Below are positions 44,787-54,973 of a DNA stretch of 64,000 nt, in pieces. Position 1 is the first letter of the stretch; the number at the start of each line of letters is the position of its first letter. The position numbers and the translations under genes were made by a program. The DNA lies in contig NZ_VFYR02000002.1 in NCBI RefSeq assembly GCF_006489205.2, forward strand, positions 248,001 through 312,000. The letters run 5' to 3'. Under the pieces are notes generated by a model that ran no database searches, was not told the DNA's origin, and saw only the letters and a list, made by a program, of their open reading frames with translations. Source of the DNA: Brevibacterium sp. XM4083 (GTDB lineage: Bacteria > Actinomycetota > Actinomycetes > Actinomycetales > Brevibacteriaceae).

Positions 44787-45807
44787 CTAGGGCTGCCCCG
44801 CCGGGGCGCCGATGAGGCCCGCTCGCGCACCCTCCGGTGTCATCCCGGTCCAGGTTTTGAACGCACGATAGAACGAATTCGTGTCGGTGTAGCCGAGGAG
44901 GAAGGCGATCTCGGCGGTGCGCAGATCATTGCGCACGAGATAGTGGCGTGCGAGGTTCTCTCGGGTCTCGGCGAGCACAGCCTGGAACGACGTCCCCTCG
45001 GCTTTGAGCTGCCGTTGCAGAGTGCGTGGACTCGTCGCCAACCGCCGGGTGACGGCGCCGATCGACGGATCTCCCGCCGGCAGCGACTCGACCAAGGCTG
45101 AATGCACGCGGTCGCGGGTGCTTGCGTGCGCGTCGAGATCGGCGAGCCGGCGGCGCAGCTCGGGCGCGAAGACCTGCCACATCCCCCTCATTCTCCGTGA
45201 GGAACGGCCGGGTGGCATCAGCCTGTGAGAAGGTGACCGACCATGCGTCCCCGGTCCGCACCCGCGCCCCGAGGTGGTCTTCGAGCACGCCGGGATCCGT
45301 GGGGATCTGCGGCATCGTCACCCGCACCGGACGCACCGGTTCCCGCGTCGCGAGGCGGGCGAGTGCAACCCAGAAGAGGATTTCGGCCATGGCGAGCAGG
45401 ACCGGCGGCTCCGGCGCGGTCGGCCACCGATAGGCGATGGTGAGGTCGGATGCACTGTCGACGACGAGGGCGACCGGACCGATGAGCGGTTTGTAGACAG
45501 CCAGGCGCTCGGCTGCCGTGCGCAGATCCTGACTCGAGAGCGCAGCGAACAGCGGTGGGGAGAAGTGCTCGACGGAGATCGCCTCGCCGATCGCGACGGC
45601 CGCCTCCGTCGCGGTGCCGTGACGCTCGGCCTCCCGGGCGATCGCCTCCCAGAAGCGGTAGTAGTCCGCGGGGTCGAGCTCGGACGCTCCACGCGAGAGC
45701 AGATCCGCGGGCAGTCCTGCCCGACGGAGGACGAGTGCGGGGGAGATGTCGAGATCGCGCAGGAGCACGGCGATGCTCGGATCGAGATCGAAGCGGGTTC
45801 CGGCCAT
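44787..45807 (-). pseudogene. AraC-family regulator, frameshifted
   Basis: The gene starts at ATG 45807 (MAGTRFDLDPSIAVLLRDLDI, an arabinose-binding-type N-terminal domain as in OruR-like regulators) and reads in one frame to FLTENEG. The C-terminal half, MWQVFAPELRRRLADLDAHAST through the two helix-turn-helices (IGAVTRRLATSPRTLQRQLKAEG and IAFLLGYTDTNSFYRAFKTWTGMTPE), is in the next frame. The break coincides with five C at 45183-45187; four would restore one open frame of about 339 aa. It may be a sequencing error, a recent mutation or a phase-variable tract. It is divergent from the alcohol dehydrogenase, its probable target. Confidence 0.8.
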
Positions 45808-46031
45808 GGTCGAAGCGTAGCCGAGATCGCCGCGTTGACCACCGGCACAGTGCGCCAGTCGACCCGCAATGGACGCCAGGCGACGGTGGCGCGATCCGCA
45901 AGCACCTCGGCGTGCTCTGCCGGTCACACGGCGTCCTGTGACCTCTAATGTCGATGGTGTCATCACGGATCCGGTGGCGAACACCGACCGGATCCGCCCC
46001 CTGAGCACCACCCTGTTGAAAGGTCACCATC

Positions 46032-47045
46032 ATGAAGGCAGCAGTCATTCCCGAACTCAACGGCACCTGGGAGCTGCGGGAGATTCCCACCCCGACCGCC
46101 GAACCCGGTCAGGTCCTCATCAAGGTTCATGCCACCGGCATCTGCTTCACCGACATCTGGACGACGCGCGGTGCCGCTGGCGATCTGTTCCCCAACACCC
46201 CGGGACATGAAGTCGTCGGCGAGATCGTCGCAGTCGGCGACGGCGTGACCGGCCGCAAGGTCGGCGACCGGGTCGGCACCACCTGGGTGCAGTCGACCTG
46301 CGGCCGGTGCGACTACTGCCGCGAGAACCTTCCCCTGTCCGGCCAAGCCGCAGTCAACTGCCCGAATGCCCGGCTCACCGGGTTCACCACCCAGGGCGGA
46401 CACGCCGAGTACATCGCGGCCACCGCCACCGGCACCGTGCTCATCCCCGACGGACTGTCCTATGAGGAGGCCGCACCGATCTTCTGCGCCGGGTACACCG
46501 TGTGGAGCGGACTGCGGGCGGCTGATCCTCAGCCGGGCGAGACGATCGCCGTCGTCGGGATCGGCGGTCTGGGTCACCTTGCCGTCCAGTTCGCGAAGGC
46601 AGCCGGTTTCAGGACGATCGCGGTGACCCATTCGCCGGACAAGCATGACCTTGCCCGCGATCTCGGTGCCGATCTCGTCGTCGCCGACGGCGCGGGGCTC
46701 CAGGCGGCGGGTGGAGCCGATGTCCTGCTTCTGAGCTCGAACTCCTACGAGTCGGGCAGGGACGCGTTCAAGGGCCTGCGGCACGACGGTCGTGCTGTCC
46801 TCGTCGGTCTCGACCCGTTCGACGACTTCACGATCCCGACCGAACCGCAGCCGTTCTTCGCGCAGCGACAGAAGGTCATCGGCGCCACGCACAACGGGCT
46901 CAACTACCTCACCGAAGCACTCGAGATCGCTGCATCGGGGAAGGTCAAGCCGATGATCGAGGTCTTCGACAAGGAGGACATCACCGAGGCGGTCGCCAAG
47001 GTCACCGCCGGTGACGTCCGCTTCCGCGCCGTCGTCACCTACTGA
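46032..47045 (+). CDS. Zinc-dependent alcohol dehydrogenase
   Basis: This 337-aa MDR-family enzyme should oxidise an alcohol with NAD(P)+. The catalytic zinc ligands are in GICFTDI (Cys) and PGHEVVGEI (His-Glu), the structural zinc loop is CGRCDYCRENL...NC, and the cofactor motif is GIGGLGHLAVQFAKA. It resembles AdhP-type enzymes. The start MKAAVIPELNGTW has a GAAAGG ribosome site. The AraC regulator is divergent. It overlaps the convergent permease gene by seven bases. Confidence 0.88.
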   Translation: MKAAVIPELNGTWELREIPTPTAEPGQVLIKVHATGICFTDIWTTRGAAGDLFPNTPGHEVVGEIVAVGDGVTGRKVGDRVGTTWVQSTCGRCDYCRENLPLSGQAAVNCPNARLTGFTTQGGHAEYIAATATGTVLIPDGLSYEEAAPIFCAGYTVWSGLRAADPQPGETIAVVGIGGLGHLAVQFAKAAGFRTIAVTHSPDKHDLARDLGADLVVADGAGLQAAGGADVLLLSSNSYESGRDAFKGLRHDGRAVLVGLDPFDDFTIPTEPQPFFAQRQKVIGATHNGLNYLTEALEIAASGKVKPMIEVFDKEDITEAVAKVTAGDVRFRAVVTY

Positions 47046-48400
47046 GTGCCCTTCGGCTCCGACTGGTCTGCCATCGCGCCGGTCCCCGCCTCGGCGGGGA
47101 CCGGCGCGGTGCCGCGCCACCGGGCGATGACCGTCATGAGCTGGTAGATGACGATCGCCGAGGCGGTGCCCAGGGCGATCCCGGCGAACTCGAGTCCGGC
47201 CGGGGTCCACGTGAAGTTCGCGATCGCGACGATGAGGGACACCGCTGCGGTGTTGAGGTTGATCGGATTGGCGAAGTCGACCCGGTTCTCCACCCAGATG
47301 CGGACGCCGAGGAGGCCGATCATCCCGTAGAGCACGGTCGCCGCCCCGCCGAGCACACCGGGTGGGATCGTCGCGATGATCTCCCCGAACTTCGGCAGCA
47401 GACTGAGGATGAGGGCGATGACCGCGGCACAGAGGTACGCGGCGGTCGAGTAGATCTTCGTCGCGGCCATCACGCCGATGTTCTCCGCGTACGTCGTCGT
47501 GCCCGATCCGCCGCCGGCTCCGGCGAGCGTCGTGGCGAGGCCGTCGGCGAAGAGGGCCCGACCGGTCAGCCCGTCGAGGTCGCGGCCGGTCATCGCGGCC
47601 ACGGACTTCACATGCCCGATGTTCTCGGCGACGAGGACGAGGACGACGGGCAGGAAGAGTCCGAGGTATCCGAGGTCGAAGGCGGGAGCGTGGAAGGTCG
47701 GCAGGCCGAACCAGGCGGCGGAAGAGACGGTGGAGAAGTTCACTTCCCCCTGGACGAGTGCCGCACCGTAGCCGACGAGCACCCCGATGAGGATCGACAG
47801 CCGCCCGAGCATGCCCTTGAAGAGCACGGAGGTCACGACGATGACGGCGATCGTGATGACCGCGGTCAGCGGTGCTTGCTGCACCCATCCCCAGGCGGCA
47901 GGGGCGAGGTTGAGGCCGATGAGGGCGACGATCGAACCGGTGACGACCGGCGGCATCGTCACCTCGATCCACCGCACCCCGGCGAAGTGGACGACGATGC
48001 CGACAAGCGCGAGGGTCACCCCGACGGAGATGATCCCACCCTGGGCGAGCGCCATCGCCTGCGAGTCGAGCCGCTCCCCGGAAGTCGCCGCGAACCCGGT
48101 GACCGCGCCGATGGGGGCGAGCAGGCCGAAGGACGAGCCGAGGTAGGACGGCATCATCCCCTTCGTGATGAGGAGGAAGAGAAGCGTGCCGATCGCGGTG
48201 AAGAAGAGCGTCGTCGACGGCGGGAAGCCGGTGAGCAGAGGAACGAGGAACGTCGCCCCGAACATCGCGACGACGTGCTGGGCGCCGATCCCGATGGTCC
48301 GCGGCCAATTCAGCCGCTCCTCGGGTAGCACGATCTCCCCGGGACGGATCGTCCTGCCGTCACCGTGGAGGCTCCACTGCCACCTGGCGGTCGTGTCCAT
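47039..48400 (-). CDS. Uracil/xanthine permease (NCS2 family)
   Basis: This 453-aa membrane protein has about 14 helical segments. The family motif is TTTYAENIGVMAATKIYS, with an earlier QHVVAMFGATFLVPLLTGFPP, as in UraA/PyrP proteins. It imports uracil or another nucleobase with protons. No pyrimidine genes are adjacent, so xanthine-type substrates cannot be excluded. Confidence 0.88.
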   Translation of the reverse strand: MDTTARWQWSLHGDGRTIRPGEIVLPEERLNWPRTIGIGAQHVVAMFGATFLVPLLTGFPPSTTLFFTAIGTLLFLLITKGMMPSYLGSSFGLLAPIGAVTGFAATSGERLDSQAMALAQGGIISVGVTLALVGIVVHFAGVRWIEVTMPPVVTGSIVALIGLNLAPAAWGWVQQAPLTAVITIAVIVVTSVLFKGMLGRLSILIGVLVGYGAALVQGEVNFSTVSSAAWFGLPTFHAPAFDLGYLGLFLPVVLVLVAENIGHVKSVAAMTGRDLDGLTGRALFADGLATTLAGAGGGSGTTTYAENIGVMAATKIYSTAAYLCAAVIALILSLLPKFGEIIATIPPGVLGGAATVLYGMIGLLGVRIWVENRVDFANPINLNTAAVSLIVAIANFTWTPAGLEFAGIALGTASAIVIYQLMTVIARWRGTAPVPAEAGTGAMADQSEPKGTQ

Positions 48401-48482
48401 CTCGCGTACCCTTCCGTCGACGTCGGGCCCTCATCGGGCCCCAGTGCAGTGTATGCGCGCCGAGGCGGCCGTGCACGACGGC

Positions 48483-50024
48483 TCATTCGTCCCGCAGCGA
48501 CCGCTTGAGGATCTTGCCGGCGGAGTTCTTCGGCAGCCCGGCGACGAACGTCACCCGTTTGGGCACCTTGAAGCCGGCGAGACGGTCTCTGACATGGGCG
48601 ATGACATCCGCCTCGGCGATCTCACCGGCGTCGTCGCGGAGGACGACGAAGGCGCTGATGGCCTCGATCCACTTCTCGTCGGCGATGCCGACGACGGCAA
48701 CCTCGGCGACTCCGGGCATCGCGAAGATCGCGTCCTCAACCTGACGACTGGCCACGAGCACCCCGCCGGTGTTGATGACGTCCTTGACGCGATCGACGAC
48801 CTCGACGTAACCGTCGGCATCCATCCGCACGAGGTCACCGGAATGGAACCACTGGCCGTCGAAGGCGGCTTCGGTCGCCTCGGGCCTGTCCCAGTAGCCC
48901 TCGCACAGCTGCGGGGAGCGGTAGAGGATCTCCCCGAGCTCACCGGGGCCGACCTCCTCGCCGGCGGCGTCGACGACCCGGGTCTCGACGAAGAGGACGG
49001 CGCGTCCGGCCGAACCGGGGTGGGCGTCGTGCTCCTCGGGGCGGAGCACCGTGCACAGCGGACCCATCTCGGACTGTCCGAAGCAGTTGTAGAACCCGAG
49101 CCCGGGCAGTCGGGTGCGCAGCTTCTCGAGCACCGGGCCGGGCATGATCGACGCCCCGTAATAGGCCTTCTCGAGGCTGTCGAGGTTCCTCGTCGCCAGG
49201 TCGGGACTGTTCGCGAGCGCCACCCAGACGGTCGGGGCGGCGAAGAACGAGTTGATCCGCCGCTCCTCGAAGAGGGCGAGCAGGTCGTCGGGGACGGGGG
49301 CTGCGACGATGACGTTGTGGGCGCCGACGGCCAGCAGCGGGAGGAGAAAGACGTGCATCTGCGCCGAATGGTAGAGCGGCAGCGCATGGACGACCCGATC
49401 GGTGCCGGCGAAGTCGAGGCTCGTCAGGCACGAGAGGTACTCGTGGACGAGCGCGCGGTGCGTCATCACCGCGCCCTTCGGCGCCGAGGTGGTCCCCGAG
49501 GTGTAGAGCAGCTGCGCGACATCGGTGTCGGCGACGTCGAATTCGCCCTCCCCGGCCGGGGCGATGTCCGGCGCCGAGGCGGGACCGAAGAGTTCGTCGA
49601 ACTCGACGAGACGGGCACTGCCGCCATGCGCGGTGGCGACGACCGCCTCGGCGAGGTCGGAGTCGGCGACGACGATCCGGGCCCCGGAGTTGGCGAGGAT
49701 GTAGTCGAGTTCGTCCCCGGTGAGCTGGAAGTTCACGGGAACGTGGACGAACCCGGCACGGGCGCACGCGAGATAGAGGAGTGCGTAGAGGTCCGAGTTC
49801 CGGCCGTAGGCGGCGATCCGGTCGCCTGGGCCTGCGCCCACGCGGCGGAGTTCGCGGGCGAGCGCGGTGACCGCGGCATCGAGCTCGGCATAGGACCAAG
49901 TGCGGTCGCCGAACTCGACGGCGGTCCGAGAGCCGAAGCGGTCGGCGCTGCGCCGGATGAGATCGGCGACGGTGGAGGAGACGGGCTGGAGGGACGACGT
50001 CATCGTCGACGTGGAAGAGGTCAT
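48483..50024 (-). CDS. Acyl-CoA synthetase (AMP-binding)
   Basis: This 513-aa ANL-superfamily ligase has the P-loop YTSGTTSAPKGA near residue 178, YNCFGQSEMGPL near residue 310, the Asp motif FHSGDLVRMDADGY near residue 390 and the C-terminal lysine in NSAGKILKRSLRDE. It differs clearly from the ligase at 2139-3833, so the two probably use different acids. An alternative ATG seven codons downstream is possible. It follows the permease in the same orientation with an 82-bp gap. Confidence 0.85.
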   Translation of the reverse strand: MTSSTSTMTSSLQPVSSTVADLIRRSADRFGSRTAVEFGDRTWSYAELDAAVTALARELRRVGAGPGDRIAAYGRNSDLYALLYLACARAGFVHVPVNFQLTGDELDYILANSGARIVVADSDLAEAVVATAHGGSARLVEFDELFGPASAPDIAPAGEGEFDVADTDVAQLLYTSGTTSAPKGAVMTHRALVHEYLSCLTSLDFAGTDRVVHALPLYHSAQMHVFLLPLLAVGAHNVIVAAPVPDDLLALFEERRINSFFAAPTVWVALANSPDLATRNLDSLEKAYYGASIMPGPVLEKLRTRLPGLGFYNCFGQSEMGPLCTVLRPEEHDAHPGSAGRAVLFVETRVVDAAGEEVGPGELGEILYRSPQLCEGYWDRPEATEAAFDGQWFHSGDLVRMDADGYVEVVDRVKDVINTGGVLVASRQVEDAIFAMPGVAEVAVVGIADEKWIEAISAFVVLRDDAGEIAEADVIAHVRDRLAGFKVPKRVTFVAGLPKNSAGKILKRSLRDE

Positions 50025-50192
50025 GGGGCCAATCTAGCGGCGATGCCGCGGCACGTGAACAGGTTCGCGCATCCGGCGCCTCGGCCGGGCAGCCTCGTCG
50101 GGTCGGTGGCAGGCGGCTCGCCGCGACCGGAGCCAGGGCGTGCGCTCCATCGCCCAGGCGGAGTGCCGGTGACGATGCATTAGTGTGGGCGT

Positions 50193-51026
50193 ATGAGATA
50201 TCCGACGGTCAGCGAATGTGTGGACCTCTTCGACTCCCTGTGGCCGCCGTCCCTGGCCGAGGACTGGGACACCGTCGGTCTCGCGGTCGGAGATCCGGAC
50301 GCCGAGGTGCGCTCGATCCTCCTCGCCCTCGATCCCACCGATGCCGTCATCGCCGAGGCGGTCGTCCTCGGCGCGGACCTGCTCTTCACCCATCATCCGC
50401 TCATGCTGCGCCCGGTCTCCTCGGTGAGCGCGGGAACCCTCAAGGGCGGGGCCGTCCACACGCTCATCACGAACGGCATCGCCCAGTTCAACGCCCACAC
50501 GAACGCCGACTCCGCCGTCGGAGGAGTCTCGGATGTCCTCATCGACCTCATCGGCGTCGCCGACTCCTCACCGCTCGTCCCCGATCCCGCGGATCCGGCA
50601 CGCGGCATCGGCCGGGTGGGCGACCTCGGGAAGCCGACGACGGTCCGCGACATCGCCCGGACCCTGGCCGGTCGACTGCCGCGGACGACGACCGGTGTGC
50701 GCATCGCCGGTGACCCTGCCGCCGAGGTGACCCGGGTCGCCGTGTGCGGGGGAGCGGGGGATTCCCTCTTCGAGGCCGTGCGCGCCAGCGGTGCCGACGT
50801 CTACGTCACCGCCGATCTCCGCCATCATCCGGCGACCGAGGCGCTCGACACCGGCAATCGCGGCGACGCCCGCCCTCAGCTCATCGACGTCTCGCATTGG
50901 GCTTCGGAAGCGGTCTGGCTGGCGGCCGCCGCCGAGGCGCTCGAGGCCGAATTCGCCGCCCGTGGGCTCTCCGTCGCCCTTCAGGCCTCCGCCGTCAACA
51001 CCGACCCCTGGGTCGAACGCTACTGA
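50193..51026 (+). CDS. NIF3-like dinuclear metal centre protein
   Basis: This 277-aa protein belongs to the NIF3/YbgI/DUF34 group of hexameric toroid proteins. Metal ligands are seen in LLFTHHPLM (His-His), FNAHTNAD, and the C-terminal LRHHPATEA and DVSHWASE. Its enzymatic role is debated. It is the first of two genes with the zinc-ribbon protein 30 bp downstream, a pairing common in actinobacteria. Confidence 0.88.
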   Translation: MRYPTVSECVDLFDSLWPPSLAEDWDTVGLAVGDPDAEVRSILLALDPTDAVIAEAVVLGADLLFTHHPLMLRPVSSVSAGTLKGGAVHTLITNGIAQFNAHTNADSAVGGVSDVLIDLIGVADSSPLVPDPADPARGIGRVGDLGKPTTVRDIARTLAGRLPRTTTGVRIAGDPAAEVTRVAVCGGAGDSLFEAVRASGADVYVTADLRHHPATEALDTGNRGDARPQLIDVSHWASEAVWLAAAAEALEAEFAARGLSVALQASAVNTDPWVERY

Positions 51027-51056
51027 CCTCTGCCCTCACTGCCCTAGGACCTGACC

Positions 51057-51785
51057 ATGCAGCTCACCGCCGATCAGCGCACCCGTCTCGAGGAGCTCAT
51101 CGAGCTCACGGCGAAGTCACGGGCCCTGCGCCACGAACACGAGAATCCCATCGAGGGACCGAAGCTGCAGGAGCTCATCGAGCGGCACAAGGCGCTGAGT
51201 GCGGAGAAGGCGGCCGCCGCCGAGGTGATCGCCGGGTTCGAGAGCGAGACCGCCGAGCTCACTGCCGCGATCGACAAGCAGGCGGCGCAGATTGCGAAGA
51301 AGACGACCGAACTCAATGACGGCACGGGGCTGACGAGCCGCGACCTCGTCCACCTCCAGGAGGAGATCGCCGCGCACGAGGCGAAGGTCGCCGAGTTCGA
51401 GGACACGGAGCTCGCGACGATGGAGCGACTCGAATCCGCGCAGGCGGAGATGGCGGGCATCGACACCCGCATCGCCGAGGTCACGGAGCAGGGACGCACG
51501 ACCCAGACGGCGATCAAGGAGCGCAAGGCGGCGCTGGCCGAGGACATGGACGAACTCGGCAGCCAGGAGTCCCAGCTCAAGGCCGACCTGCCGCCGGAGC
51601 TCGTGCGCCGGTTCGAGGGCAATGTCGCCGAGGGCGGGCCGGGCGCGGCGATCATCGCCGGCCCCCACTGCCAGGCCTGCGGTCAGGAGATCAGCGGCGC
51701 CACATGGCATCAGTGGCTGAGCGAGGATCCGAACGAGGTCCACACCTGCGAGGAGTGCGAAGCGGTCCTGCTTCGCCGCGCGTGA
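51057..51785 (+). CDS. Coiled-coil protein with C4 zinc ribbon
   Basis: This 242-aa protein is almost entirely a long coiled coil (about residues 10-185, rich in E, A, K and Q heptads), ending in a zinc ribbon of CQACG and CEECEAVLLRR. This is the CT398/DUF164-like family, with unclear function in nucleic-acid binding or secretion. It is linked to the NIF3-like gene, as in many actinobacterial genomes where an RNase H gene often follows; here none does. Confidence 0.85.
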   Translation: MQLTADQRTRLEELIELTAKSRALRHEHENPIEGPKLQELIERHKALSAEKAAAAEVIAGFESETAELTAAIDKQAAQIAKKTTELNDGTGLTSRDLVHLQEEIAAHEAKVAEFEDTELATMERLESAQAEMAGIDTRIAEVTEQGRTTQTAIKERKAALAEDMDELGSQESQLKADLPPELVRRFEGNVAEGGPGAAIIAGPHCQACGQEISGATWHQWLSEDPNEVHTCEECEAVLLRRA

Positions 51786-51795
51786 AGCCGAGGGT

Positions 51796-52572
51796 TCAGT
51801 CGCGCAGAACGATCGTCAGTCCCGCCGGTCGGGTGGCGGTCGCCTCGGCGAATTCCACCTCATAGTGCTCTGCGGCGCGGGTGACGAGTGCGTCGATGCT
51901 CTCCGGCAGGGCGCGGTCGTCACGAAGCAGCCGGCCGACGAACTCGCCCCGGTAGAACTTCGCCCAGTGGGAGACGACGCTGCGCTTGTCCCCGGCCATC
52001 TTGACCGCCCCGAGCGTGACGACCTGCCCGTGGGGACCCGGCCACGCCGAGCGGTAGTCGCTCGAGCGGCAGTCGAGGATCACCTCGGCGTCACCGACCG
52101 TGAAGGACTTCGCGAGGATCGGCTTCCACCACGAGGAGAGACGGCCGAGCTGGCCGAGGTCGCTCTTCATCGCCAAACGGTACGCGGGGATCGGGTCGAG
52201 GCCGCCGACCTGCCCGAACACCGCGGAGAAGACATGGACGTCGCGGAGGCGGTCAGCGAACGCCGCATCGGATTCGGCGAGGGCGACGAGATCGGCCGCG
52301 CCCATCGCCTCGAAGAGGACCCCGGTGTAGGTGAGCAGCGCGGGAGCGCACGGCTGTTCGTCGATGGTGACGTTGCGGGCGACCTCCTCGGCCAGTGACT
52401 TCCCGACGCCGAGGGCGGTGAGCGCGTCCTTGCGCTTCGAGACCTTCTTCAGCGCACCGAGCACCTGTTTGCGCTTGGCGGTGAGATCCGGGGACGACAG
52501 GGCGGCCAGGTCGAGCGGTGCCCCGGTCGCTGGTGGGGTCTTGCCTTCGGAGGGAGGGAGGAGGATCTTCAC
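51796..52572 (-). CDS. yaaA: YaaA family peroxide stress protein
   Basis: This 258-aa protein has the YaaA signature KILLPPSEGKTPPATGAP at its start, YTGVLFEAMGAADL in the middle and a YRLAMKSDL segment. In E. coli YaaA lowers free iron during peroxide stress and binds DNA. GTG 52572 begins the conserved N-terminus; upstream residues are not conserved-looking. It is divergent from the RNase P RNA gene. Confidence 0.85.
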   Translation of the reverse strand: MKILLPPSEGKTPPATGAPLDLAALSSPDLTAKRKQVLGALKKVSKRKDALTALGVGKSLAEEVARNVTIDEQPCAPALLTYTGVLFEAMGAADLVALAESDAAFADRLRDVHVFSAVFGQVGGLDPIPAYRLAMKSDLGQLGRLSSWWKPILAKSFTVGDAEVILDCRSSDYRSAWPGPHGQVVTLGAVKMAGDKRSVVSHWAKFYRGEFVGRLLRDDRALPESIDALVTRAAEHYEVEFAEATATRPAGLTIVLRD

Positions 52573-52683
52573 CCCACCATCGTAGGCGGCAAGGCTGACA
52601 CGCCCACCCCCGGTCCGTGTTGCCTTGGTCACCTGCGAGCGAGCTGTCGCCGCCACCTGCGGCCGATCCGCGTAGACTGGTCG

Positions 52684-53069
52684 GTGAGGACAGGTCACCA
52701 GACGGCCGCGGCCTTCGGGCTGAGGAACGTCCGGGCTCCGCAGAGCAGGGATGGTGGGTAACGCCCACCCGGGGCAACCCGCGGGCAAGTGCAACAGAAA
52801 GCAGACCGCCACGCGAGGCGATGCACATCGTGTCGCGGGGTAAGGGTGAAACGGTGGTGTAAGAGACCACCAGAGTGCCGGGTGACCGGCGCTGCTGGGT
52901 AAACCCCATCCGGAGCAAGATCAGACAGACGGCGTTCGAGGCTGCTCGCCGAGCCGTCGGGTGGATTGCTTGAGGCTGCTGGCAACAGTGGTCCCAGATA
53001 GATGGCCGTCAGTCGAGAAGGGCAACCGACTCGATGACAGAACCCGGCGTATCGGTGGCCTGTCCTCCT
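52684..53069 (+). ncRNA. rnpB: RNase P RNA, class A
   Basis: The terminal helix P1 forms between 52686-52699 and 53054-53067. Conserved cores are GAGGAACGTCCGGGCTCC near 52719, ACAGAAAGCAGACCGCC near 52793, the AGGGTGAAACGGTGGTGTAAG region near 52842 and the final GACAGAAC near 53036. It is the catalytic RNA that matures tRNA 5' ends. The length of about 386 nt is normal for actinobacteria. Confidence 0.95.
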
Positions 53070-53102
53070 CAGTCACCCAGTCGTCTCACGACCGCTCCGC
53101 GC

Positions 53103-53936
53103 TCAGCTCTCGCCCTTCTTCACCCGCGCCTTGCCGTCATTGACCGCGAGGATCGCGGCCCCGACGATGCCGGCGTTGTTGAACATCTTCGCCGGGCACA
53201 TGAGCGCGCGGGTCTTGATGAGCGGGAGGAACTCATCGTGCTGCTTCGAGATGCCGCCGCCGACGATGATGAGGTCCGGGGCGACGAGTAGCTCGACCTG
53301 GGAGTAGTACTGCTGGAGGCGAGCAGCCCACTCGTCGTACTCGAGCTCCTCGCGGACCTTGACCGATTCGGCCGCCTGCGTCTCGGCGTCGCGGCCGTTC
53401 ATCTCGATGTGTCCGAGCTCGGTGTAGGGGACCAGCCGACCCTGCGTGAACAGCGCGGTGCCGATGCCGGTGCCGAGCGTCGTCAGCAGCACCGTCTTCT
53501 TCCGGTACTTCCGGCCGGCGCCGAAGACCATCTCCGCGAGTCCGGCGGCATCGGCGTCGTTCATGATGAAGAACCTCCGGCCGACGTGCTCACGGAGGAT
53601 CGACTGGATGTTCGAGCCGATCCAGCTCTGATCGAGGTTCGCCGCGTAGTGGACCTCGTCGTCACGGACGACACCGGGGAACCCGCAGCCGAGCGGAAGC
53701 GCATCGAGGGACGACCGGTCGTCGACGACCTCGAGCTCGAGGGCGCGCTCGACGAGGAGTTCGACCACCTCGGCGATGGCATCGGCGACCGCCACCGGCG
53801 TGCTCGGCTTCGGCGTGAGCACCCGGACGCGCTTGAACGCGAGCTGACCGGTCGCCGTGTCGACGAGCGCGGCTTTGATGCCCGTGCCGCCGATGTCGAT
53901 GCCGATCGCGAACCGGGCGGGGGAGTCGTCAGTCAT
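53103..53936 (-). CDS. ppgK: Polyphosphate glucokinase (ROK family)
   Basis: This 277-aa enzyme phosphorylates glucose using polyphosphate and usually also ATP. It has phosphate loop [16 protein letters not shown], the ROK-type [13 protein letters not shown] and [20 protein letters not shown], which replaces the zinc-binding ROK motif as is usual in PpgK, and C-terminal [21 protein letters not shown] 53936 overlaps the map stop by eight bases. It is convergent with rnpB. Confidence 0.9.
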   Translation of the reverse strand: MTDDSPARFAIGIDIGGTGIKAALVDTATGQLAFKRVRVLTPKPSTPVAVADAIAEVVELLVERALELEVVDDRSSLDALPLGCGFPGVVRDDEVHYAANLDQSWIGSNIQSILREHVGRRFFIMNDADAAGLAEMVFGAGRKYRKKTVLLTTLGTGIGTALFTQGRLVPYTELGHIEMNGRDAETQAAESVKVREELEYDEWAARLQQYYSQVELLVAPDLIIVGGGISKQHDEFLPLIKTRALMCPAKMFNNAGIVGAAILAVNDGKARVKKGES

Positions 53937-54843
53937 TCGTGTCCTTGGGGCTCGGGCCTCCGGCGATCGCCGTGTTCGGATCGGGGAGGGTGAGGATATC
54001 GGCACCGGTGTCGGTGACGACGATGGTGTGCTCGAACTGGGCGGAGCGCTTCCGGTCCTTCGTCACGACCGTCCAGGAGTCGTCCCAGACGTCCCAGGCC
54101 TCGGTGCCGAGGTTGAGCATCGGCTCGATCGTGAAGATCATGCCCGGCTCCATCACCTCGGCGTGGGCGGGGGCGGCGTCGTAATGGGGGACGATGAGCC
54201 CGGAATGGAACTCCCGTCCGACCCCGTGGCCGCTGTAGTCGCGGACGACGCCGTACCCGAAGCGCTGCGCGTACTTCTCGATGACGCGGCCGATGATGTT
54301 GATCTCCCGACCTGGCCGAACGGCCTTGATGCCGCGCATCGTCGCCTCCCACGTGCGCTCGATGAGCAGACGGGACTCTTCGTCGATGTCGCCGACGGCG
54401 AACGTGTAGTTCGTGTCTCCGTGCATGCCGCCGATGAACGCGGTGATGTCGACGTTGACGATGTCGCCGTCGACGAGCGCGGTGGAGTCGGGGATCCCGT
54501 GGCAGATGACCTCGTTGACCGATGTGCACACCGACTTCGGGAACCCGCGGTAGCCCAGGGTCGACGGGTAGGCGCCGTGATCGGCCATGTACTCGTGGGC
54601 CACCCGGTCGATCTCATCGGTCGTGACTCCGGGGACGATGATCTCGCCGACCGCGGCCAGCGCGTTCGCCGCGATCGTCCCGGCGGTGCGGACGCGCTCG
54701 ATCTCCTCCGGCGTGTAGTGGTTGCCGCCGCGGCCCTCATCGGCGTCGGCGCGACCGACGTATTCGGGGCGGGTGATCGAGGCGGGGACTCGACGTTCGG
54801 GAGAGAGCGTTCCGGGCGTGATGAGGCGAGGCTGGACTGTCAT
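53929..54843 (-). CDS. map: Methionine aminopeptidase, type I
   Basis: This 304-aa enzyme removes initiator methionine. The dinuclear metal ligands are visible in [20 protein letters not shown] (two Asp), [10 protein letters not shown] (His), FTIEPML (Glu) and [11 protein letters not shown] (Glu). It has an N-terminal extension of about 35 residues, as in MapA/c-type actinobacterial proteins. ATG 54843 is chosen, though GTG nine bases upstream is possible. It overlaps ppgK, suggesting cotranscription. Confidence 0.92.
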   Translation of the reverse strand: MTVQPRLITPGTLSPERRVPASITRPEYVGRADADEGRGGNHYTPEEIERVRTAGTIAANALAAVGEIIVPGVTTDEIDRVAHEYMADHGAYPSTLGYRGFPKSVCTSVNEVICHGIPDSTALVDGDIVNVDITAFIGGMHGDTNYTFAVGDIDEESRLLIERTWEATMRGIKAVRPGREINIIGRVIEKYAQRFGYGVVRDYSGHGVGREFHSGLIVPHYDAAPAHAEVMEPGMIFTIEPMLNLGTEAWDVWDDSWTVVTKDRKRSAQFEHTIVVTDTGADILTLPDPNTAIAGGPSPKDTND

Positions 54844-54973
54844 GATGGTCACGATTCTAGAGCCCCGGCGTGTCGATATTCCACCGCACACCCGCACCCG
54901 TGACCGCGGGTGGAGGCGCAGAAGCATAGACTCGATGGTGAGCAATGACGACGGAATCGACGCAGGAGGGGTG

